Of a stretch of DNA of 64,000 nucleotides, positions 11,395-21,324 are shown piece after piece (position 1 is the first letter of the stretch; each line of letters starts with the position of its first letter). The notes beneath the pieces were generated by a model. The model was not told where the DNA came from and did not search any database. It saw only the letters and a program-made list of their open reading frames with translations. The DNA is from Edwardsiella anguillarum ET080813 (GTDB taxonomy: Bacteria; Pseudomonadota; Gammaproteobacteria; Enterobacterales; Enterobacteriaceae). The position numbers and the translations under genes are program-made. Location of the stretch: NCBI RefSeq assembly GCF_000264765.2, contig NZ_CP006664.1, positions 3,038,001-3,102,000 of the forward strand, given 5' to 3'.

Positions 11395-12033
11395 TTAATC
11401 GCTGGCGTACCCCTGCGGCGGCAGCGCCTGTCCGTCCAGCCAGGCCAGGCCGTCGCGCTGGCGTAGACGATCGCTGCAGAACCAGGCGACCGCCAGCGGA
11501 TAGATGGCGTGCTCCTGTACCTGTACCCGGGCGGCGATCCCGGCGACGCTGTCGTCGGCGAAGATCGGTACCTGGGCCTGCAGCACCACCGGGCCGCCGT
11601 CCAGCGTGTCGCTGACAAAGTGCACGGAGGCGCCGTGCCGGGTATCGCCATTGTCCCGCGCCCGACGGTGGGTATCCAGACCGGGGTAGCGCGGCAGCAG
11701 CGAGGGGTGAACGTTGAGCATGCGTCCAGCGAAGCGCTGGACAAAGGCCGGCGAGAGGATGCGCATATAGCCGGCCAGCACCAGAAGATCGGGGTGATAG
11801 GCGGCGATCTGGGCCGCCAGCGCCATGTCGAAGGCCTGGCGGTCGGGGTAGTCATCCACGCCCAGGGCGCACGTGTCAATGCCGGCCCGGCGCGCGCGCG
11901 CCAGTCCGTGGGCGTCGGCGCGGTTGCTGAAAACGGCGACGATCCGTCCCGAAATTCGCCCGGCGGCGCAGGCGTCGATCAGCGCCTGCAGATTGCTGCC
12001 TTGGCCGGAGATCAGCACGACGATACGCTTCAT
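11395..12033 (-). CDS. purN: Phosphoribosylglycinamide formyltransferase PurN
   Basis: Third step of purine synthesis: transfers formyl from 10-formyl-tetrahydrofolate to GAR. 212 residues, as in E. coli. The GQGSNLQALID phosphate-binding loop (10-20) and the catalytic triad N107, H109 (NVHPSLLP) and D145 (SDTLDGG) are all present. A good ribosome-binding site (AGGGGGA) precedes the ATG. It follows purM by 11 bp, giving the standard purMN operon behind a PurR box. Confidence 0.97.
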   Translation of the reverse strand: MKRIVVLISGQGSNLQALIDACAAGRISGRIVAVFSNRADAHGLARARRAGIDTCALGVDDYPDRQAFDMALAAQIAAYHPDLLVLAGYMRILSPAFVQRFAGRMLNVHPSLLPRYPGLDTHRRARDNGDTRHGASVHFVSDTLDGGPVVLQAQVPIFADDSVAGIAARVQVQEHAIYPLAVAWFCSDRLRQRDGLAWLDGQALPPQGYASD

Positions 12034-12044
12034 GGCAGTCCCCC

Positions 12045-13088
12045 TCAGCGCAGGATCTCGACCTGCGGTTCGTCGCCCTGTGCCTCGGCGATATGGCCCA
12101 GCAGCCAGGCCTGTTCGCCGCGTTGGCTCAGGTGCGCCAGCGCGGAGTTAGCCAGTGCCTGCGGCAGGGCGATCACCATCCCGACGCCGCAGTTAAAGGT
12201 GCGGTACATTTCGTGACGGCTGACGTTGCCGGCCTGCTGTAGCCAGTCGAAGACGGCCGGCCACTGCCAGCTGTCCTCGTCGATGACGGCCTTGGCACCG
12301 GCCGGCAGCACGCGAGGAATGTTCTCCCAGAAGCCGCCGCCGGTGAGGTGGGCGAGGGCGTGCACCTCATGGCTGGCGATCAGGTCTAGACAGGCGGCGA
12401 CGTAGATACGGGTCGGCGCCAGCAGATGGTCGGCCAGCGGGCGCCCGGCCAGCATCGTCGTGCGCGGATCGCAGCCGCTGACCTCTAGGATCTTGCGGAT
12501 CAGCGAGTAGCCGTTGGAGTGCGGCCCGCTGGCGGCCAGGGCGATCAGGGCATCGCCGGGGCGAACCTGACTGCCGTCGATAATCTGGGACTTCTCTACC
12601 ACGCCGACGCAGAATCCGGCCACGTCGTAGTCTTCGCCGTGGTACATGCCGGGCATTTCGGCGGTCTCTCCGCCCACCAGCGCACAGCCGGCCTGTTTAC
12701 AGCCCGCCGCGATCCCGCCGATGACGCTCGCCGCGGTATCGACGTCGAGCCTGCCGGTGGCATAGTAATCCAGGAAAAACAGCGGCTCGGCGCCCTGAAC
12801 CACCAGGTCGTTGACGCACATGGCCACCAGATCGATACCGATGCTGTCGTGGCGCTGCAGGTCCATCGCCAGACGCAGCTTGGTGCCGACGCCGTCGGTG
12901 CCGGAGACCAGCACCGGCTCACGGTATTTTTGCGGCAGTGCGCACAGTGCGCCAAAGCCGCCCAGGCCGCCCATCACTTCAGGCCGGCGGGTCTCTTTGA
13001 CGACGCCTTTAATTCGGTCAACCAACGCGTTGCCGGCATCAATGTCTACGCCGGCGTCTTTGTAACTGAGAGCGGTTTTGTCGGTCAC
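12045..13088 (-). CDS. purM: Phosphoribosylformylglycinamidine cyclo-ligase PurM
   Basis: Closes the imidazole ring of AIR from FGAM using ATP (fifth step of purine synthesis). The GTG start giving [19 protein letters not shown] matches the E. coli N-terminus and yields 347 residues (E. coli 345). An in-frame ATG five codons upstream (13103) is the alternative. Family motifs [26 protein letters not shown] and [12 protein letters not shown] are present. Transcription should start near the PurR box that it shares with the divergent upp side. Confidence 0.95.
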   Translation of the reverse strand: MTDKTALSYKDAGVDIDAGNALVDRIKGVVKETRRPEVMGGLGGFGALCALPQKYREPVLVSGTDGVGTKLRLAMDLQRHDSIGIDLVAMCVNDLVVQGAEPLFFLDYYATGRLDVDTAASVIGGIAAGCKQAGCALVGGETAEMPGMYHGEDYDVAGFCVGVVEKSQIIDGSQVRPGDALIALAASGPHSNGYSLIRKILEVSGCDPRTTMLAGRPLADHLLAPTRIYVAACLDLIASHEVHALAHLTGGGFWENIPRVLPAGAKAVIDEDSWQWPAVFDWLQQAGNVSRHEMYRTFNCGVGMVIALPQALANSALAHLSQRGEQAWLLGHIAEAQGDEPQVEILR

Positions 13089-13188
13089 TGCGTAAATCCC
13101 CATGGCGGTTAGGCGTGGTCCGTCGGCGGCGCGATGAGGCGTCCGCGAACCCTGCGGAAAATGTCAGGCGGCGCAATTCTAGCAGTCA

Positions 13189-13204
13189 AAGCAAACGTTT
13201 GCTA
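13189..13204. promoter_or_regulatory. PurR operator of purMN
   Basis: AAGCAAACGTTTGCTA is a near-perfect palindrome matching the PurR consensus (ACGCAAACGTTTGCGT core). It lies 101 bp upstream of the purM start, in the purM-upp divergent region, as in E. coli. It implies repression of purMN by PurR with hypoxanthine or guanine. Confidence 0.9.
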
Positions 13205-13307
13205 TCCCGTTATGCCCGACGGTAACGTTTTCGCCCGTCAGGTAACAGAGTGTTTCTTTCTTGATTGAGATCATGCTTTTTTCTCTGGTAAGCGGGCGAA
13301 AAGGCGG

Positions 13308-13313
13308 TATAAT
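13308..13313 (+). promoter_or_regulatory. Probable -10 element of upp
   Basis: A perfect TATAAT lies 45 bp upstream of the upp start, in the divergent region. The -35 at the expected distance is poor, so this is a candidate only. Confidence 0.5.
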
Positions 13314-13358
13314 CTCGCGATTTTTTTGGGCGCAGAACAGCTACATGGGAGAAAAAAA

Positions 13359-13985
13359 ATGAAGATCGTTGAAGTGAAACACCCGCTTGTGAAACACAAA
13401 CTGGGTTTGATGCGTGAAAATGACATCAGCACCAAACGATTCCGTGAACTGGCCTCTGAAGTGGGCAGTTTGCTGACCTATGAAGCGACCGCAGACCTCG
13501 AAACAGAAAAAGTAACCATTGATGGTTGGTGCGGCCCGGTCGAAGTTGAACAGATTAAAGGGAAAAAGATCACCGTGGTGCCGATCCTGCGCGCAGGGCT
13601 GGGCATGATGGAAGGGGTGCTGGAGCATGTGCCGAGCGCCCGTATTAGCGTGGTGGGGATCTACCGTAATGAAGAGACGCTGGAGCCGGTTCCCTATTTC
13701 CAGAAGCTGGTCTCCAACATCGATGAGCGTATGGCGCTGGTCGTCGACCCGATGCTGGCCACGGGCGGCTCCATGATCGCCACCATCGATCTGCTGAAGA
13801 ACGCCGGCTGCCGCTCCATCAAGGTGCTGGTGCTGGTGGCGGCGCCGGAAGGTATCGCCGCGCTGGAGAAGGCGCACCCGGACGTGGAGTTGTACACCGC
13901 CTCCATCGATCAGGGCCTAAACGATAAGGGTTACATTATTCCGGGTCTGGGCGACGCCGGCGATAAGATATTTGGTACCAAATAA
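13359..13985 (+). CDS. upp: Uracil phosphoribosyltransferase
   Basis: Salvages uracil to UMP with PRPP. 208 residues, as in E. coli, beginning [20 protein letters not shown]. The PRPP loop [15 protein letters not shown] and the C-terminal uracil-binding segment [16 protein letters not shown] are intact. An A-rich leader with GGAG precedes this ATG; an ATG at 13326 would add 11 residues without homology. Followed by a strong terminator and then uraA, the uracil importer. Confidence 0.98.
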   Translation: MKIVEVKHPLVKHKLGLMRENDISTKRFRELASEVGSLLTYEATADLETEKVTIDGWCGPVEVEQIKGKKITVVPILRAGLGMMEGVLEHVPSARISVVGIYRNEETLEPVPYFQKLVSNIDERMALVVDPMLATGGSMIATIDLLKNAGCRSIKVLVLVAAPEGIAALEKAHPDVELYTASIDQGLNDKGYIIPGLGDAGDKIFGTK

Positions 13986-13991
13986 CCCGTG

Positions 13992-14018
13992 AGCCGACTC
14001 GTTAGTCGGCTTTTTTTT
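13992..14018 (+). terminator. Rho-independent terminator or attenuator between upp and uraA
   Basis: 8-bp stem AGCCGACT/AGTCGGCT with a CGTT loop, followed by eight T residues. It can end upp transcripts or limit read-through into uraA. Confidence 0.9.
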
Positions 14019-14089
14019 GGCGTGACGCCGGGAGCGTCGCGCCCCTTTCAAACACCAACACTATCGATTAACGAGAGAGGAAATACACC

Positions 14090-15367
14090 ATGACCCGTCG
14101 CGTCATCGGCGTCAGCGAGCGTCCGCCGCTTCTGCAAACGATTCCGTTGAGCTTTCAGCACCTGTTCGCCATGTTTGGCGCCACCGTGCTGGTTCCCATT
14201 CTGTTTAAGATCAACCCGGCGACGGTACTGCTGTTCAACGGCATCGGCACTCTGCTGTATCTGTTTATCTGTAAGGGCAAGATCCCGGCCTATCTCGGCT
14301 CCAGCTTTGCCTTTATTTCTCCGGTGATGCTGCTGCTGCCGCTAGGCTATGAGCTGGCGCTGGGCGGCTTTATCGTCTGCGGCGCGCTGTTCTGCCTGGT
14401 GGCGCTGATTGTTAAAAAAGCCGGTACCGGCTGGCTGAACGTGATCTTTCCTCCGGCGGCAATGGGGGCGATTGTGGCGGTGATCGGACTGGAGCTGGCC
14501 GGTGTGGCGGCCAATATGGCCGGCCTGCTGCCGGCCGACGGTGCCCGCGCCGACGGCACCACCATCACCATCTCGATGGTGACGCTGGCGGTGACGGTGC
14601 TGGGCTCGGTGCTGTTCCGTGGCTTTTTGGCCATCATCCCGATCCTGATCGGCGTGCTGGTAGGCTACGGGCTCTCCTTTTTCATGGGCGTGGTGGATAT
14701 TACGCCGATCAAGGAGGCCCACTGGTTTGCGCTGCCGACCTTCTATACGCCGCGTTTTGAATGGTTCGCCATTTTGACCATCCTGCCGGCGGCGCTGGTG
14801 GTGATTGCCGAGCACGTCGGCCACCTGGTGGTGACCGCTAATATCGTGAAGAAAGATCTGATGCGCGATCCGGGGCTGCACCGCTCCATGTTTGCCAACG
14901 GCTTCTCCACCATGTTCTCCGGCTTTTTCGGCTCGACGCCGAACACCACCTATGGCGAAAACATCGGCGTGCTGGCGATCACCAAGGTCTACAGTACCTG
15001 GGTGATCGGCGGGGCGGCGGTGCTGGCGATTCTGCTCTCCTGCGTCGGTAAGCTGGCGGCGGCGATCCAGGTGATCCCGGTGCCGGTGATGGGCGGGGTC
15101 TCCCTGCTGCTGTATGGGGTGATCGGGGCGTCCGGGATCCGGGTGCTGATCGACTCCAAGGTCGACTACAACAAGGCGCAGAATCTGATCCTGACCTCGG
15201 TTATCCTGATCATCGGCGTCAGCGGTGCCAAGGTGCACATCGGCGCCGCGGAGCTGAAGGGGATGGCGCTGGCGACCATCGTCGGTATCGGGATGAGCCT
15301 GTTGTTCAAGCTGTTCAGCCTGATGCGCAAAGAAGAAGAGATTATCGAGCTGCCGGAGGATATTTAA
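14090..15367 (+). CDS. uraA: Uracil:H+ symporter UraA
   Basis: NCS2/NAT family inner-membrane importer, 425 residues (E. coli 429), with about 14 hydrophobic segments. The signature region EHVGHLVVTANIVKKD contains the conserved substrate-site glutamate, and the FGSTPNTTYGENIGVLA motif contains the second glutamate (both conserved in E. coli UraA). It works with upp: uracil is imported, then trapped as UMP. It ends with basic and acidic residues after the last helix. A GAGAGAGG ribosome-binding site precedes the start. Confidence 0.97.
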   Translation: MTRRVIGVSERPPLLQTIPLSFQHLFAMFGATVLVPILFKINPATVLLFNGIGTLLYLFICKGKIPAYLGSSFAFISPVMLLLPLGYELALGGFIVCGALFCLVALIVKKAGTGWLNVIFPPAAMGAIVAVIGLELAGVAANMAGLLPADGARADGTTITISMVTLAVTVLGSVLFRGFLAIIPILIGVLVGYGLSFFMGVVDITPIKEAHWFALPTFYTPRFEWFAILTILPAALVVIAEHVGHLVVTANIVKKDLMRDPGLHRSMFANGFSTMFSGFFGSTPNTTYGENIGVLAITKVYSTWVIGGAAVLAILLSCVGKLAAAIQVIPVPVMGGVSLLLYGVIGASGIRVLIDSKVDYNKAQNLILTSVILIIGVSGAKVHIGAAELKGMALATIVGIGMSLLFKLFSLMRKEEEIIELPEDI

Positions 15368-15380
15368 CGCCGCCGACGGG

Positions 15381-15402
15381 AGCCGGGCGGTGTCCGGCTT
15401 TC
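15381..15402 (+). terminator. Weak terminator after uraA
   Basis: Short stem AGCCGG/CCGGCT followed by a T-rich stretch (TTTCGTCTTT), 14 bp after the uraA stop. The stem is only 6 bp and the U-tract is interrupted. Confidence 0.45.
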
Positions 15403-15638
15403 GTCTTTCCGCCTGCGCGCGTCGGGATGATGCGGGGCGGATCTGTCGCATACAATGTCCGCTTTTCTCCACGCTCCGTGGCTATGTTAAGCGCGTGATG
15501 GCGCGCTGCCGCCGCTGGCTATTCTCTTGATCCTGCTTCTTTTTATTTATCTTCCTCCCCGGAGAAGGTGGCGTTGGCGCCGCGTCAGTGGGCTCCCCGG
15601 CCCGTCAGGATAATTAACGGTAAAAAAGGAGTTATCCC

Positions 15639-16034
15639 ATGCATGCACTCCTGCTGCGTCTGAACCCCCTGCTTCACAATGAGGATCTTGGTAAATTGCT
15701 GCTGCGTATCACGCTGGGCGGTCTGATACTGCTGCATGGCGTCAATAAAGCTGCCTTCGGCCTGACGGGCATCCATGCGCTGCTGGCGCCGGCGCTGATC
15801 GTGCTGGGGGTGCTGGTCCGGCCCTCGGCCCTGATCATGGCGTTTACGATGCTGTTCGCCTGGTATTTGGCCCACGTCGGCGATACCTTCAGCCTGACGA
15901 AGAGCGGTGCATCGGCGATCGAGAGCCTGCTCTATTACGGCGTGAGCGGCCTGGCGCTGGCCTGCCTGGGGGCGGGGAACTATTCCCTGCTGAAGACGGC
16001 CCGCTCCGGGGCGTGTCCCTGCGGGGGTTTTTAG
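15639..16034 (+). CDS. DoxX-family small membrane protein
   Basis: 131 residues with four hydrophobic segments, starting about residue 20 with LLLRITLGGLILLHGVNKA, typical of DoxX/YphA-type inner-membrane proteins. The exact role is unknown; some relatives take part in thiol or redox homeostasis. A strong AAGGAG site precedes the ATG. The C-terminus carries a CPC motif (GACPCGGF), which could be redox active or bind metal, but this is inference. It sits between uraA and hda, adjacent genes in E. coli, so it is a local insertion. Confidence 0.75.
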   Translation: MHALLLRLNPLLHNEDLGKLLLRITLGGLILLHGVNKAAFGLTGIHALLAPALIVLGVLVRPSALIMAFTMLFAWYLAHVGDTFSLTKSGASAIESLLYYGVSGLALACLGAGNYSLLKTARSGACPCGGF

Positions 16035-16103
16035 CGCCGCGGCGTGATTAGCGCATGCCTGTGCGCATTTCTGTGTTAAACTGAAAACGTTTTTTGCAAG
16101 TTC

Positions 16104-16820
16104 ATGTCTGAGGTGCATCTGAACACGCCCACCCAGCTTTCATTGCCGCTCTATCTGCCCGACGATGAAACCTTTGCCAGTTTCTACGCGGGGGAGAATG
16201 CCGCGCTGCTCGCTGCGCTGCGTAATGCATTACGTCAAGAGCACGGATCCTACATCTATTTCTGGTCACGTGAGGGCGGCGGACGCAGCCACCTGCTGCA
16301 TGCGGCCTGCGCTGAGCTGTCGCAGCGCGGAGAGGCGGTCGGGTTTGTGCCGCTGGATAAGCGGGCCTACTTTGTCCCCGAAGTGCTGGATGGCATGGAG
16401 CAGCTGGCGCTGGTCTGTATCGATAATATCGAATGTATCGCCGGCGATGAGGCCTGGGAGATGGCCATCTTCAATCTGTATAACCGGATCCAGGAGAGCG
16501 GACGCACCCGCCTGCTGATCACCGGCGATCGTCCGCCGCGCCAGCTCAATCTGCGGCTGCCCGATCTAGCCTCGCGCCTGGACTGGGGGCAGATTTATAA
16601 GCTGCAGCCATTGGGCGATGAGGAGAAGCTGCAGGCGCTGCAGCTGCGCGCCCGTCTACGCGGCTTTGAGCTGCCGGAGGACGTGGGGCGTTTCCTGCTT
16701 AAGCGTCTGGATCGTGAGATGCGCACCCTATTTATGACCCTGGATCAGCTCGATCGAGCCTCTATCGCCGCCCAGCGTAAGCTGACCATCCCCTTCGTTA
16801 AAGAGACGCTGCTGCTGTAG
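16104..16820 (+). CDS. hda: DnaA regulatory inactivator Hda
   Basis: AAA+ protein that, with the DNA-loaded sliding clamp, stimulates hydrolysis of DnaA-bound ATP after initiation. The N-terminal clamp-binding motif QLSLPL lies near residues 10-15; a degenerate Walker A (GGGRSHLL), sensor and arginine-finger regions follow, ending in KLTIPFVKE. The coordinates use the ATG (238 residues). E. coli hda is reported to start at CTG, and here a CTG at 16119 has the better ribosome-binding site (GAGG five bases upstream), giving 233 residues as in E. coli. The CTG start is probably the real one. Confidence 0.93.
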   Translation: MSEVHLNTPTQLSLPLYLPDDETFASFYAGENAALLAALRNALRQEHGSYIYFWSREGGGRSHLLHAACAELSQRGEAVGFVPLDKRAYFVPEVLDGMEQLALVCIDNIECIAGDEAWEMAIFNLYNRIQESGRTRLLITGDRPPRQLNLRLPDLASRLDWGQIYKLQPLGDEEKLQALQLRARLRGFELPEDVGRFLLKRLDREMRTLFMTLDQLDRASIAAQRKLTIPFVKETLLL

Positions 16821-16871
16821 CCGAGCGGCGATCTATGTCGCGCGACGGGCTTGCCCGGCGCCCAACTCTAT

Positions 16872-17225
16872 TTACAGAATCTCCAGCACCTGCGGCGGCG
16901 GGCGGCCCAGGCGCGCCCGCGGGCCGTTGACCACGATGGGGCGTTCTATCAGCGAGGGATGTGCGGCCAGCGCGTCGATCAGCGCGGCCTCGTCCAGCGC
17001 CGGGTTGTCCAGATCCAGCTGCCGATACAGATCGTCGCCCCGGCGCATCAGCTGACGCGCGGAGTCAAAGCCCAGCGCGGCGATCAGGCCGCGCAGCGCG
17101 TCGGCATCCGGCGGCGTCTCCAGATACGGCACGATCTCGGGGTGGATGCCGCGCTCTTCCAGCAGCTGCAGCGTGGCGCGGCTCTTAGAGCAGCGGGGAT
17201 TGTGATAGATAACGACGGAGGACAT
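16872..17225 (-). CDS. yfgD: ArsC-family reductase (YfgD-like)
   Basis: 117-residue thioredoxin-fold protein of the glutaredoxin-dependent arsenate reductase family. The motif YHNPRCSKSRATL carries the active cysteine at residue 12 and a RPIVVNGPRARLGRP motif carries the conserved arginines. The start MSSVVIYHNP has AGGAG seven bases upstream; the frame extends upstream but without homology. It is equivalent to E. coli YfgD, whose physiological substrate is unproven. Lies 56 bp after bepA on the same strand. Confidence 0.9.
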   Translation of the reverse strand: MSSVVIYHNPRCSKSRATLQLLEERGIHPEIVPYLETPPDADALRGLIAALGFDSARQLMRRGDDLYRQLDLDNPALDEAALIDALAAHPSLIERPIVVNGPRARLGRPPPQVLEIL

Positions 17226-17281
17226 AGGGGCTCCTGTAGTTAGGGGAATCCCCCGGCGCCCGCGGTGCCGGGGAGTGGGCA

Positions 17282-18763
17282 TCAGCGCCGCTGGTACTGT
17301 TTAAAGCGTTCCTGCAGCTGGCGCAGCTGATCGATTCGGGCGTCATAGCGCGCCTGTTTCAGGCTGCCGAGGGGCATCAGCGCGCTGGCGTTGCCCAACA
17401 GCCCGATAGCCTGCTGCAGTTCGCCGGTCAGTGCCAGCTGTTCGGCGCGGGCGGCCAGCTCCTCGTCGCGCAGCCCCTGTGCGGCGCTGGCTTGCGCCAG
17501 CAGATCCCAGCCGTTGACATCGCTGGGGTAGCTGTAGGTATAACGGTACAGCAGGCGAGAGGCCAGGGGCGCCTTCCCGCCCTGAATATAGGCGTTGGCC
17601 AGATTGATCTGCAGGACGGGATCGCTGCGATTTTTTGCTAGCGCCGCCTCCAGACGGGCGATGGCCGCCGCCGCCTGCTTCTGGCTGAGGTCGATATCGG
17701 TTATCAGGTCGATATACCAGACGTTGTCCGGATCGGCCGCCAGCAGCGGCTGCAGGGTACGGCGCGCATCGTCAGGCTTGTTGGCCTGAGAGAACAGAAT
17801 GGCTCGCCCATAGCGCGCCGCCTGCTGCTCGCGTACGTTGCCGCGCGCCAGCGTATCCAGCATGTCGCTGCTGAGATAGCCGCCGTCGAGGTCGTTACCG
17901 CTGTACATGCCCAGGGTGCGAACCTTGGCCAGCAGGTAGTCGAGAGAGGACTGAACCGGGTGGGGGCGCATCTGGTTGGCGCGGTTGCGGGTATCGGTCA
18001 GGCGGCTGTCCGGCAGGGGATGGGTCAGCAGGATCTCCGGCGGCTTGGAGGAGTAGCGCGACTGGTCGGCCAGCTTTTGCAGAAAGTTGGGCATAGCCTG
18101 GGGGTCGAATCCGGCGCGCTGCAGCACCTGAATACCGATGCGATCGGCCTCCTGCTCATTCTGCTGGGTAAAGCTGATGATCCCCTGCTGGGCGCCCGCC
18201 AGGGTGCCGGTCAGGGCCGCCATGCCCGCCTGCGGGCTGGCCATCGCCAGCAGGATGGATCCGAGGGCGCCGACCCAGGTCAGCGGCGCAGTGCGCTGCT
18301 GCTCCTCCATCGCTCGCGCCAGGTGGCGCTGGGTAACGTGGGAGATCTCATGGGCCATCACCGAGGCCAGCTGACTCTCATTGTCGGTATAGCGGAATAG
18401 GGCGCTGTGCAGCACCACGTTGCCGCCGAAGAAGGCAAAGGCGTTGATGTCGTCATTGCGAACTAGATAGAAGTGGAACGGTGTCCGCACGCCGTCGGCG
18501 TGGGAAACCAGGCGCTCTCCCAGCCGGTTGATATAGCCGTCGAGCAGGGGATCGTTAATCAGCGGCGCGCTGGCCCGCAGCTGGCGTACGTAAAAGTCCC
18601 CCATCGCCAGCTCCTGATTGATGCTGAGGATATTACCGGCGGTGGTGCCGATATCCGGCAGCGATTGATCCTGTATGGCGGCGGCGTGCAGCGAGGGCGC
18701 GGCACCGAATAGCCCGCCCACCAGCAGCAGGGCGATAAGCGATCTGTTGAACCGTAAAGTCAT
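17282..18763 (-). CDS. bepA: Periplasmic metallochaperone/protease BepA
   Basis: M48 zinc protease with TPR repeats that assists or degrades outer-membrane proteins such as LptD at the BAM complex. 493 residues (E. coli 487). An N-terminal signal peptide ends near LHA; the HEISH zinc motif is H138-E139-H142, with the third ligand in NEQEADRIG; the C-terminal half is TPR. The MTLRF start is preferred because it opens a standard signal peptide and has GGAAG upstream; an ATG ten codons earlier (18793) is also in frame. Confidence 0.95.
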   Translation of the reverse strand: MTLRFNRSLIALLLVGGLFGAAPSLHAAAIQDQSLPDIGTTAGNILSINQELAMGDFYVRQLRASAPLINDPLLDGYINRLGERLVSHADGVRTPFHFYLVRNDDINAFAFFGGNVVLHSALFRYTDNESQLASVMAHEISHVTQRHLARAMEEQQRTAPLTWVGALGSILLAMASPQAGMAALTGTLAGAQQGIISFTQQNEQEADRIGIQVLQRAGFDPQAMPNFLQKLADQSRYSSKPPEILLTHPLPDSRLTDTRNRANQMRPHPVQSSLDYLLAKVRTLGMYSGNDLDGGYLSSDMLDTLARGNVREQQAARYGRAILFSQANKPDDARRTLQPLLAADPDNVWYIDLITDIDLSQKQAAAAIARLEAALAKNRSDPVLQINLANAYIQGGKAPLASRLLYRYTYSYPSDVNGWDLLAQASAAQGLRDEELAARAEQLALTGELQQAIGLLGNASALMPLGSLKQARYDARIDQLRQLQERFKQYQRR

Positions 18764-19008
18764 GAGTGACGCTTCCAAAGCAACGATAGACATTTGACGC
18801 CGATCCCGGCGAAGAGTTCTTCTTCCCGCACCCGCTCTCTATTACACTAGGCCAGATAAAGGGCCGTGTCCTGCAATAACCTGATGGTTGTCCATTCTGC
18901 CACTATTGCCCGGCCGTGCCAAAACTTGTTGGTTATTATTTATCATATTGTTATATAACGTGATTTATGGAGCAGTCGCGCCGCGGCGCAGAATGAAGGA
19001 GTATAACC

Positions 19009-20088
19009 GTGCTTGAAATGCTGAGGCAGTGGTACCGGCGCCGCTTTACCGACCCCCAGGCGATCGCCCTGCTGACCATCCTGCTGGTGGGATTTTGCAT
19101 TATCTATTTCTTTAACGGCATCCTGGCGCCGCTGCTGGTTGCCATCGTCCTGGCGTACCTGCTGGAGTGGCCGACCCATAAGCTGCAGCTGGTCGGCTGT
19201 TCGCGGCTATGGGCGGTCTGCGTGGTGCTGCTGCTGTTTATTGGGATTGTGCTGCTGACGATGCTGGTGGTGATCCCGATCGCCTGGCAGCAGGGGCTGG
19301 CGCTGATGAGTGACATGCCGAAGATGGTGACCCGCTTTTATGAGTATGCTGCCACGCTGCCGCGCCGCTACCCGGCCCTGATGGATGCGGGCATCATCGA
19401 TGTAGTGGTGGAGAATCTGCGCGCGCGGATGGCGCTGATGGGCGAGTCGGTGCTGAAGTTCTCCCTGGCGTCGCTGGTCGGACTGGTCACGCTGGCCATC
19501 TATCTGGTGCTGGTGCCGCTGATGGTGTTCTTCCTGCTCAAGGATAAGGGACAGATGCTCAATGCGCTGCGCCGGGTGCTGCCGCGCGAGCGCGGCCTGG
19601 CCGGTCAGGTCTGGCTGGAGATGAATCAGCAGATCACCAACTATATCCGCGGCAAGGTGGTGGAGATGGTGGTGGTCGGCGTGGCGACCTATCTGGTGTT
19701 TCTGGTGCTGGGGCTGAACTATGGCCTGCTGCTGGCGGTGCTGGTCGGCGTCTCGGTGCTTATTCCCTATATCGGCGCGGTGCTGGTGACCATTCCTGTG
19801 GTGCTGGTGGCGCTGTTTCAGTGGGGGATGGGGGCAGATTTCTGGTCGCTGTTCATCGCCTATCTGGTGGTGCAGGGGCTGGACGGTAACGTCCTGGTGC
19901 CGCTGCTCTACTCCGAGGCGGTTAACCTGCATCCGCTAGTGATCATTCTGTCGGTGATCATCTTTGGGGGGCTGTGGGGATTCTGGGGGGTCTTCTTCGC
20001 GATCCCGCTGGCGACCCTGGTGAAGGCGGTGATCCACGCCTGGCCGGATGACTTCGGTAATGACTCGACGCCGGGCGCCAACGGGTAG
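19009..20088 (+). CDS. perM: AI-2E-family transporter PerM
   Basis: Inner-membrane protein of the AI-2 exporter-like superfamily, 359 residues (E. coli 353), with about eight hydrophobic segments. It begins with GTG in the same context as E. coli (LEMLRQWYRRRF) behind AAGGAG. Conserved blocks YLLEWPTHKLQ, LPRRYPALMDAGIID and GGLWGFWGVFFAIPLATL are present. The transported substrate is not established. Divergent from bepA, as in E. coli. Confidence 0.92.
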   Translation: MLEMLRQWYRRRFTDPQAIALLTILLVGFCIIYFFNGILAPLLVAIVLAYLLEWPTHKLQLVGCSRLWAVCVVLLLFIGIVLLTMLVVIPIAWQQGLALMSDMPKMVTRFYEYAATLPRRYPALMDAGIIDVVVENLRARMALMGESVLKFSLASLVGLVTLAIYLVLVPLMVFFLLKDKGQMLNALRRVLPRERGLAGQVWLEMNQQITNYIRGKVVEMVVVGVATYLVFLVLGLNYGLLLAVLVGVSVLIPYIGAVLVTIPVVLVALFQWGMGADFWSLFIAYLVVQGLDGNVLVPLLYSEAVNLHPLVIILSVIIFGGLWGFWGVFFAIPLATLVKAVIHAWPDDFGNDSTPGANG

Positions 20089-20131
20089 CGCCTAGGCGGG
20101 CGCGGCGCCAGAGGGCGTCGCGCCGCGGGCG

Positions 20132-20602
20132 TTACGGGTGGCTGCGCAGGTACTCCAGCACCACGTCGCTGTGGTTGCTGGTTTTAAACCCCTCGAACAC
20201 GTGTTCAATGCGGCCGCTGCCGTCGATCAGAAAGCTGATGCGGTGAATGCCGTCATAGGTTTTCCCCATGAAGGTTTTCTCTCCCCAAACGCCAAACAGG
20301 GCGGCGACCCGGTGCTCTTCATCGGACAGCAGGGTAAAGTTCAGCAGCTCCTTCTCCGCAAAGCGGGAGAGCTTTTCCGGTTTATCGGTGCTGATCCCCA
20401 GCACCTCTACGGCGTACTGTTTCAGCTCATTCATGCTGTCGCGCAGCCCGCAGGCCTGTACGGTACAGCCTGGGGTCATGGCTTTGGGATAAAAGTAGAC
20501 CAGTACTCTCTGGCCCTGGAAGTCAGCCAGACCGATCTGCTCACCGTCTTGATCCAATAGGGTAAACTGTGGCGCGATGCTACCGGCTTGCAATGGACTC
20601 AT
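20132..20602 (-). CDS. bcp: Thioredoxin-dependent thiol peroxidase Bcp
   Basis: Peroxiredoxin Q that reduces hydrogen peroxide and organic peroxides with thioredoxin. 156 residues as in E. coli. Peroxidatic C46 and resolving C51 lie in the motif MTPGCTVQACGLRD. It follows gcvR by 17 bp on the same strand, the conserved gcvR-bcp pair. Confidence 0.97.
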   Translation of the reverse strand: MSPLQAGSIAPQFTLLDQDGEQIGLADFQGQRVLVYFYPKAMTPGCTVQACGLRDSMNELKQYAVEVLGISTDKPEKLSRFAEKELLNFTLLSDEEHRVAALFGVWGEKTFMGKTYDGIHRISFLIDGSGRIEHVFEGFKTSNHSDVVLEYLRSHP

Positions 20603-20619
20603 TACGACTCTCTCCGTCT

Positions 20620-21177
20620 TTAACCGTCATGCTGAGAATAATTGACTACGTTGATGCTGCCCTGCGCGTTGAGCTCGAGACAGAGCTGGTTAAACGCGCG
20701 CTCGATCAGCGTGGGGTCTTGGCTGGCCGGGCTATGGGCGGTGATTTGAATATAGAGCTGTTGCTCATCGGAACCGTCGCGGGTCTGGGTTCGGGAGACC
20801 AGTTCGGCGATGTTCATGCGCTGTGAGTCAAACAGATCGGTAAAGCGTTCGATGATGTGCGGCGAGTCTTTGACTTCGACCTGCACCCAGACCGTGGCCG
20901 GCATGGTAGGACGCTCGTGCCAGGTGGTGCGCTTCATTACGATCAGCAGGTCCATCTCTACGCCTTTCAGCGGCAGGGTGGACTCTATCAGGGTGATCGC
21001 GTTCCAGCTGCCGGAGAGCAGCATGATGAACGTGAACTCTTCGCCCAACATCGCCAGTCGGCTGTCTTCAATATTGCAGCCACAGCTACTGACGTGGCGG
21101 GTAATATTGTTGACGATGCCGGGGCGGTCCGCGCCAAGGGCGGTGATGACTAGATAGTGTTGATTGGGCTGTGGCAA
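20620..21177 (-). CDS. gcvR: Glycine cleavage system transcriptional repressor GcvR
   Basis: Two tandem ACT domains (about 8-80 and 95-175); known to bind GcvA and, without glycine, prevent activation of the glycine cleavage operon. 185 residues (E. coli 190). Typical segments are [23 protein letters not shown] split across the first ACT domain and [15 protein letters not shown] in the second. Divergent from dapA, as in E. coli. Confidence 0.93.
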   Translation of the reverse strand: MPQPNQHYLVITALGADRPGIVNNITRHVSSCGCNIEDSRLAMLGEEFTFIMLLSGSWNAITLIESTLPLKGVEMDLLIVMKRTTWHERPTMPATVWVQVEVKDSPHIIERFTDLFDSQRMNIAELVSRTQTRDGSDEQQLYIQITAHSPASQDPTLIERAFNQLCLELNAQGSINVVNYSQHDG

Positions 21178-21324
21178 AAGAGTTCTTCCTGTATCGATAG
21201 TGGGTGTACCAAGGTAATCATAAAAAAAAGTATGCTACAAGCAATTAGCATTCAGATGTCTACTTGCGTTGGCAATGCTTTAAAACGTACCATGAGACGC
21301 CTGTTTTTAGAGGGGGGATGGACT

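Noticed and set aside
11346-11879. 177-codon minus-strand frame overlapping purN
   Set aside because: Same strand, other frame; Ser/Arg/Thr-rich shadow of purN.
14342-15472. 376-codon open frame opposite uraA
   Set aside because: Its protein is rich in His, Gln, Arg and Asp in the pattern expected from the antisense of a hydrophobic membrane protein; uraA is certain.
19207-19932. 241-codon open frame opposite perM
   Set aside because: His/Gln-rich antisense of membrane helices, no start signal or family.
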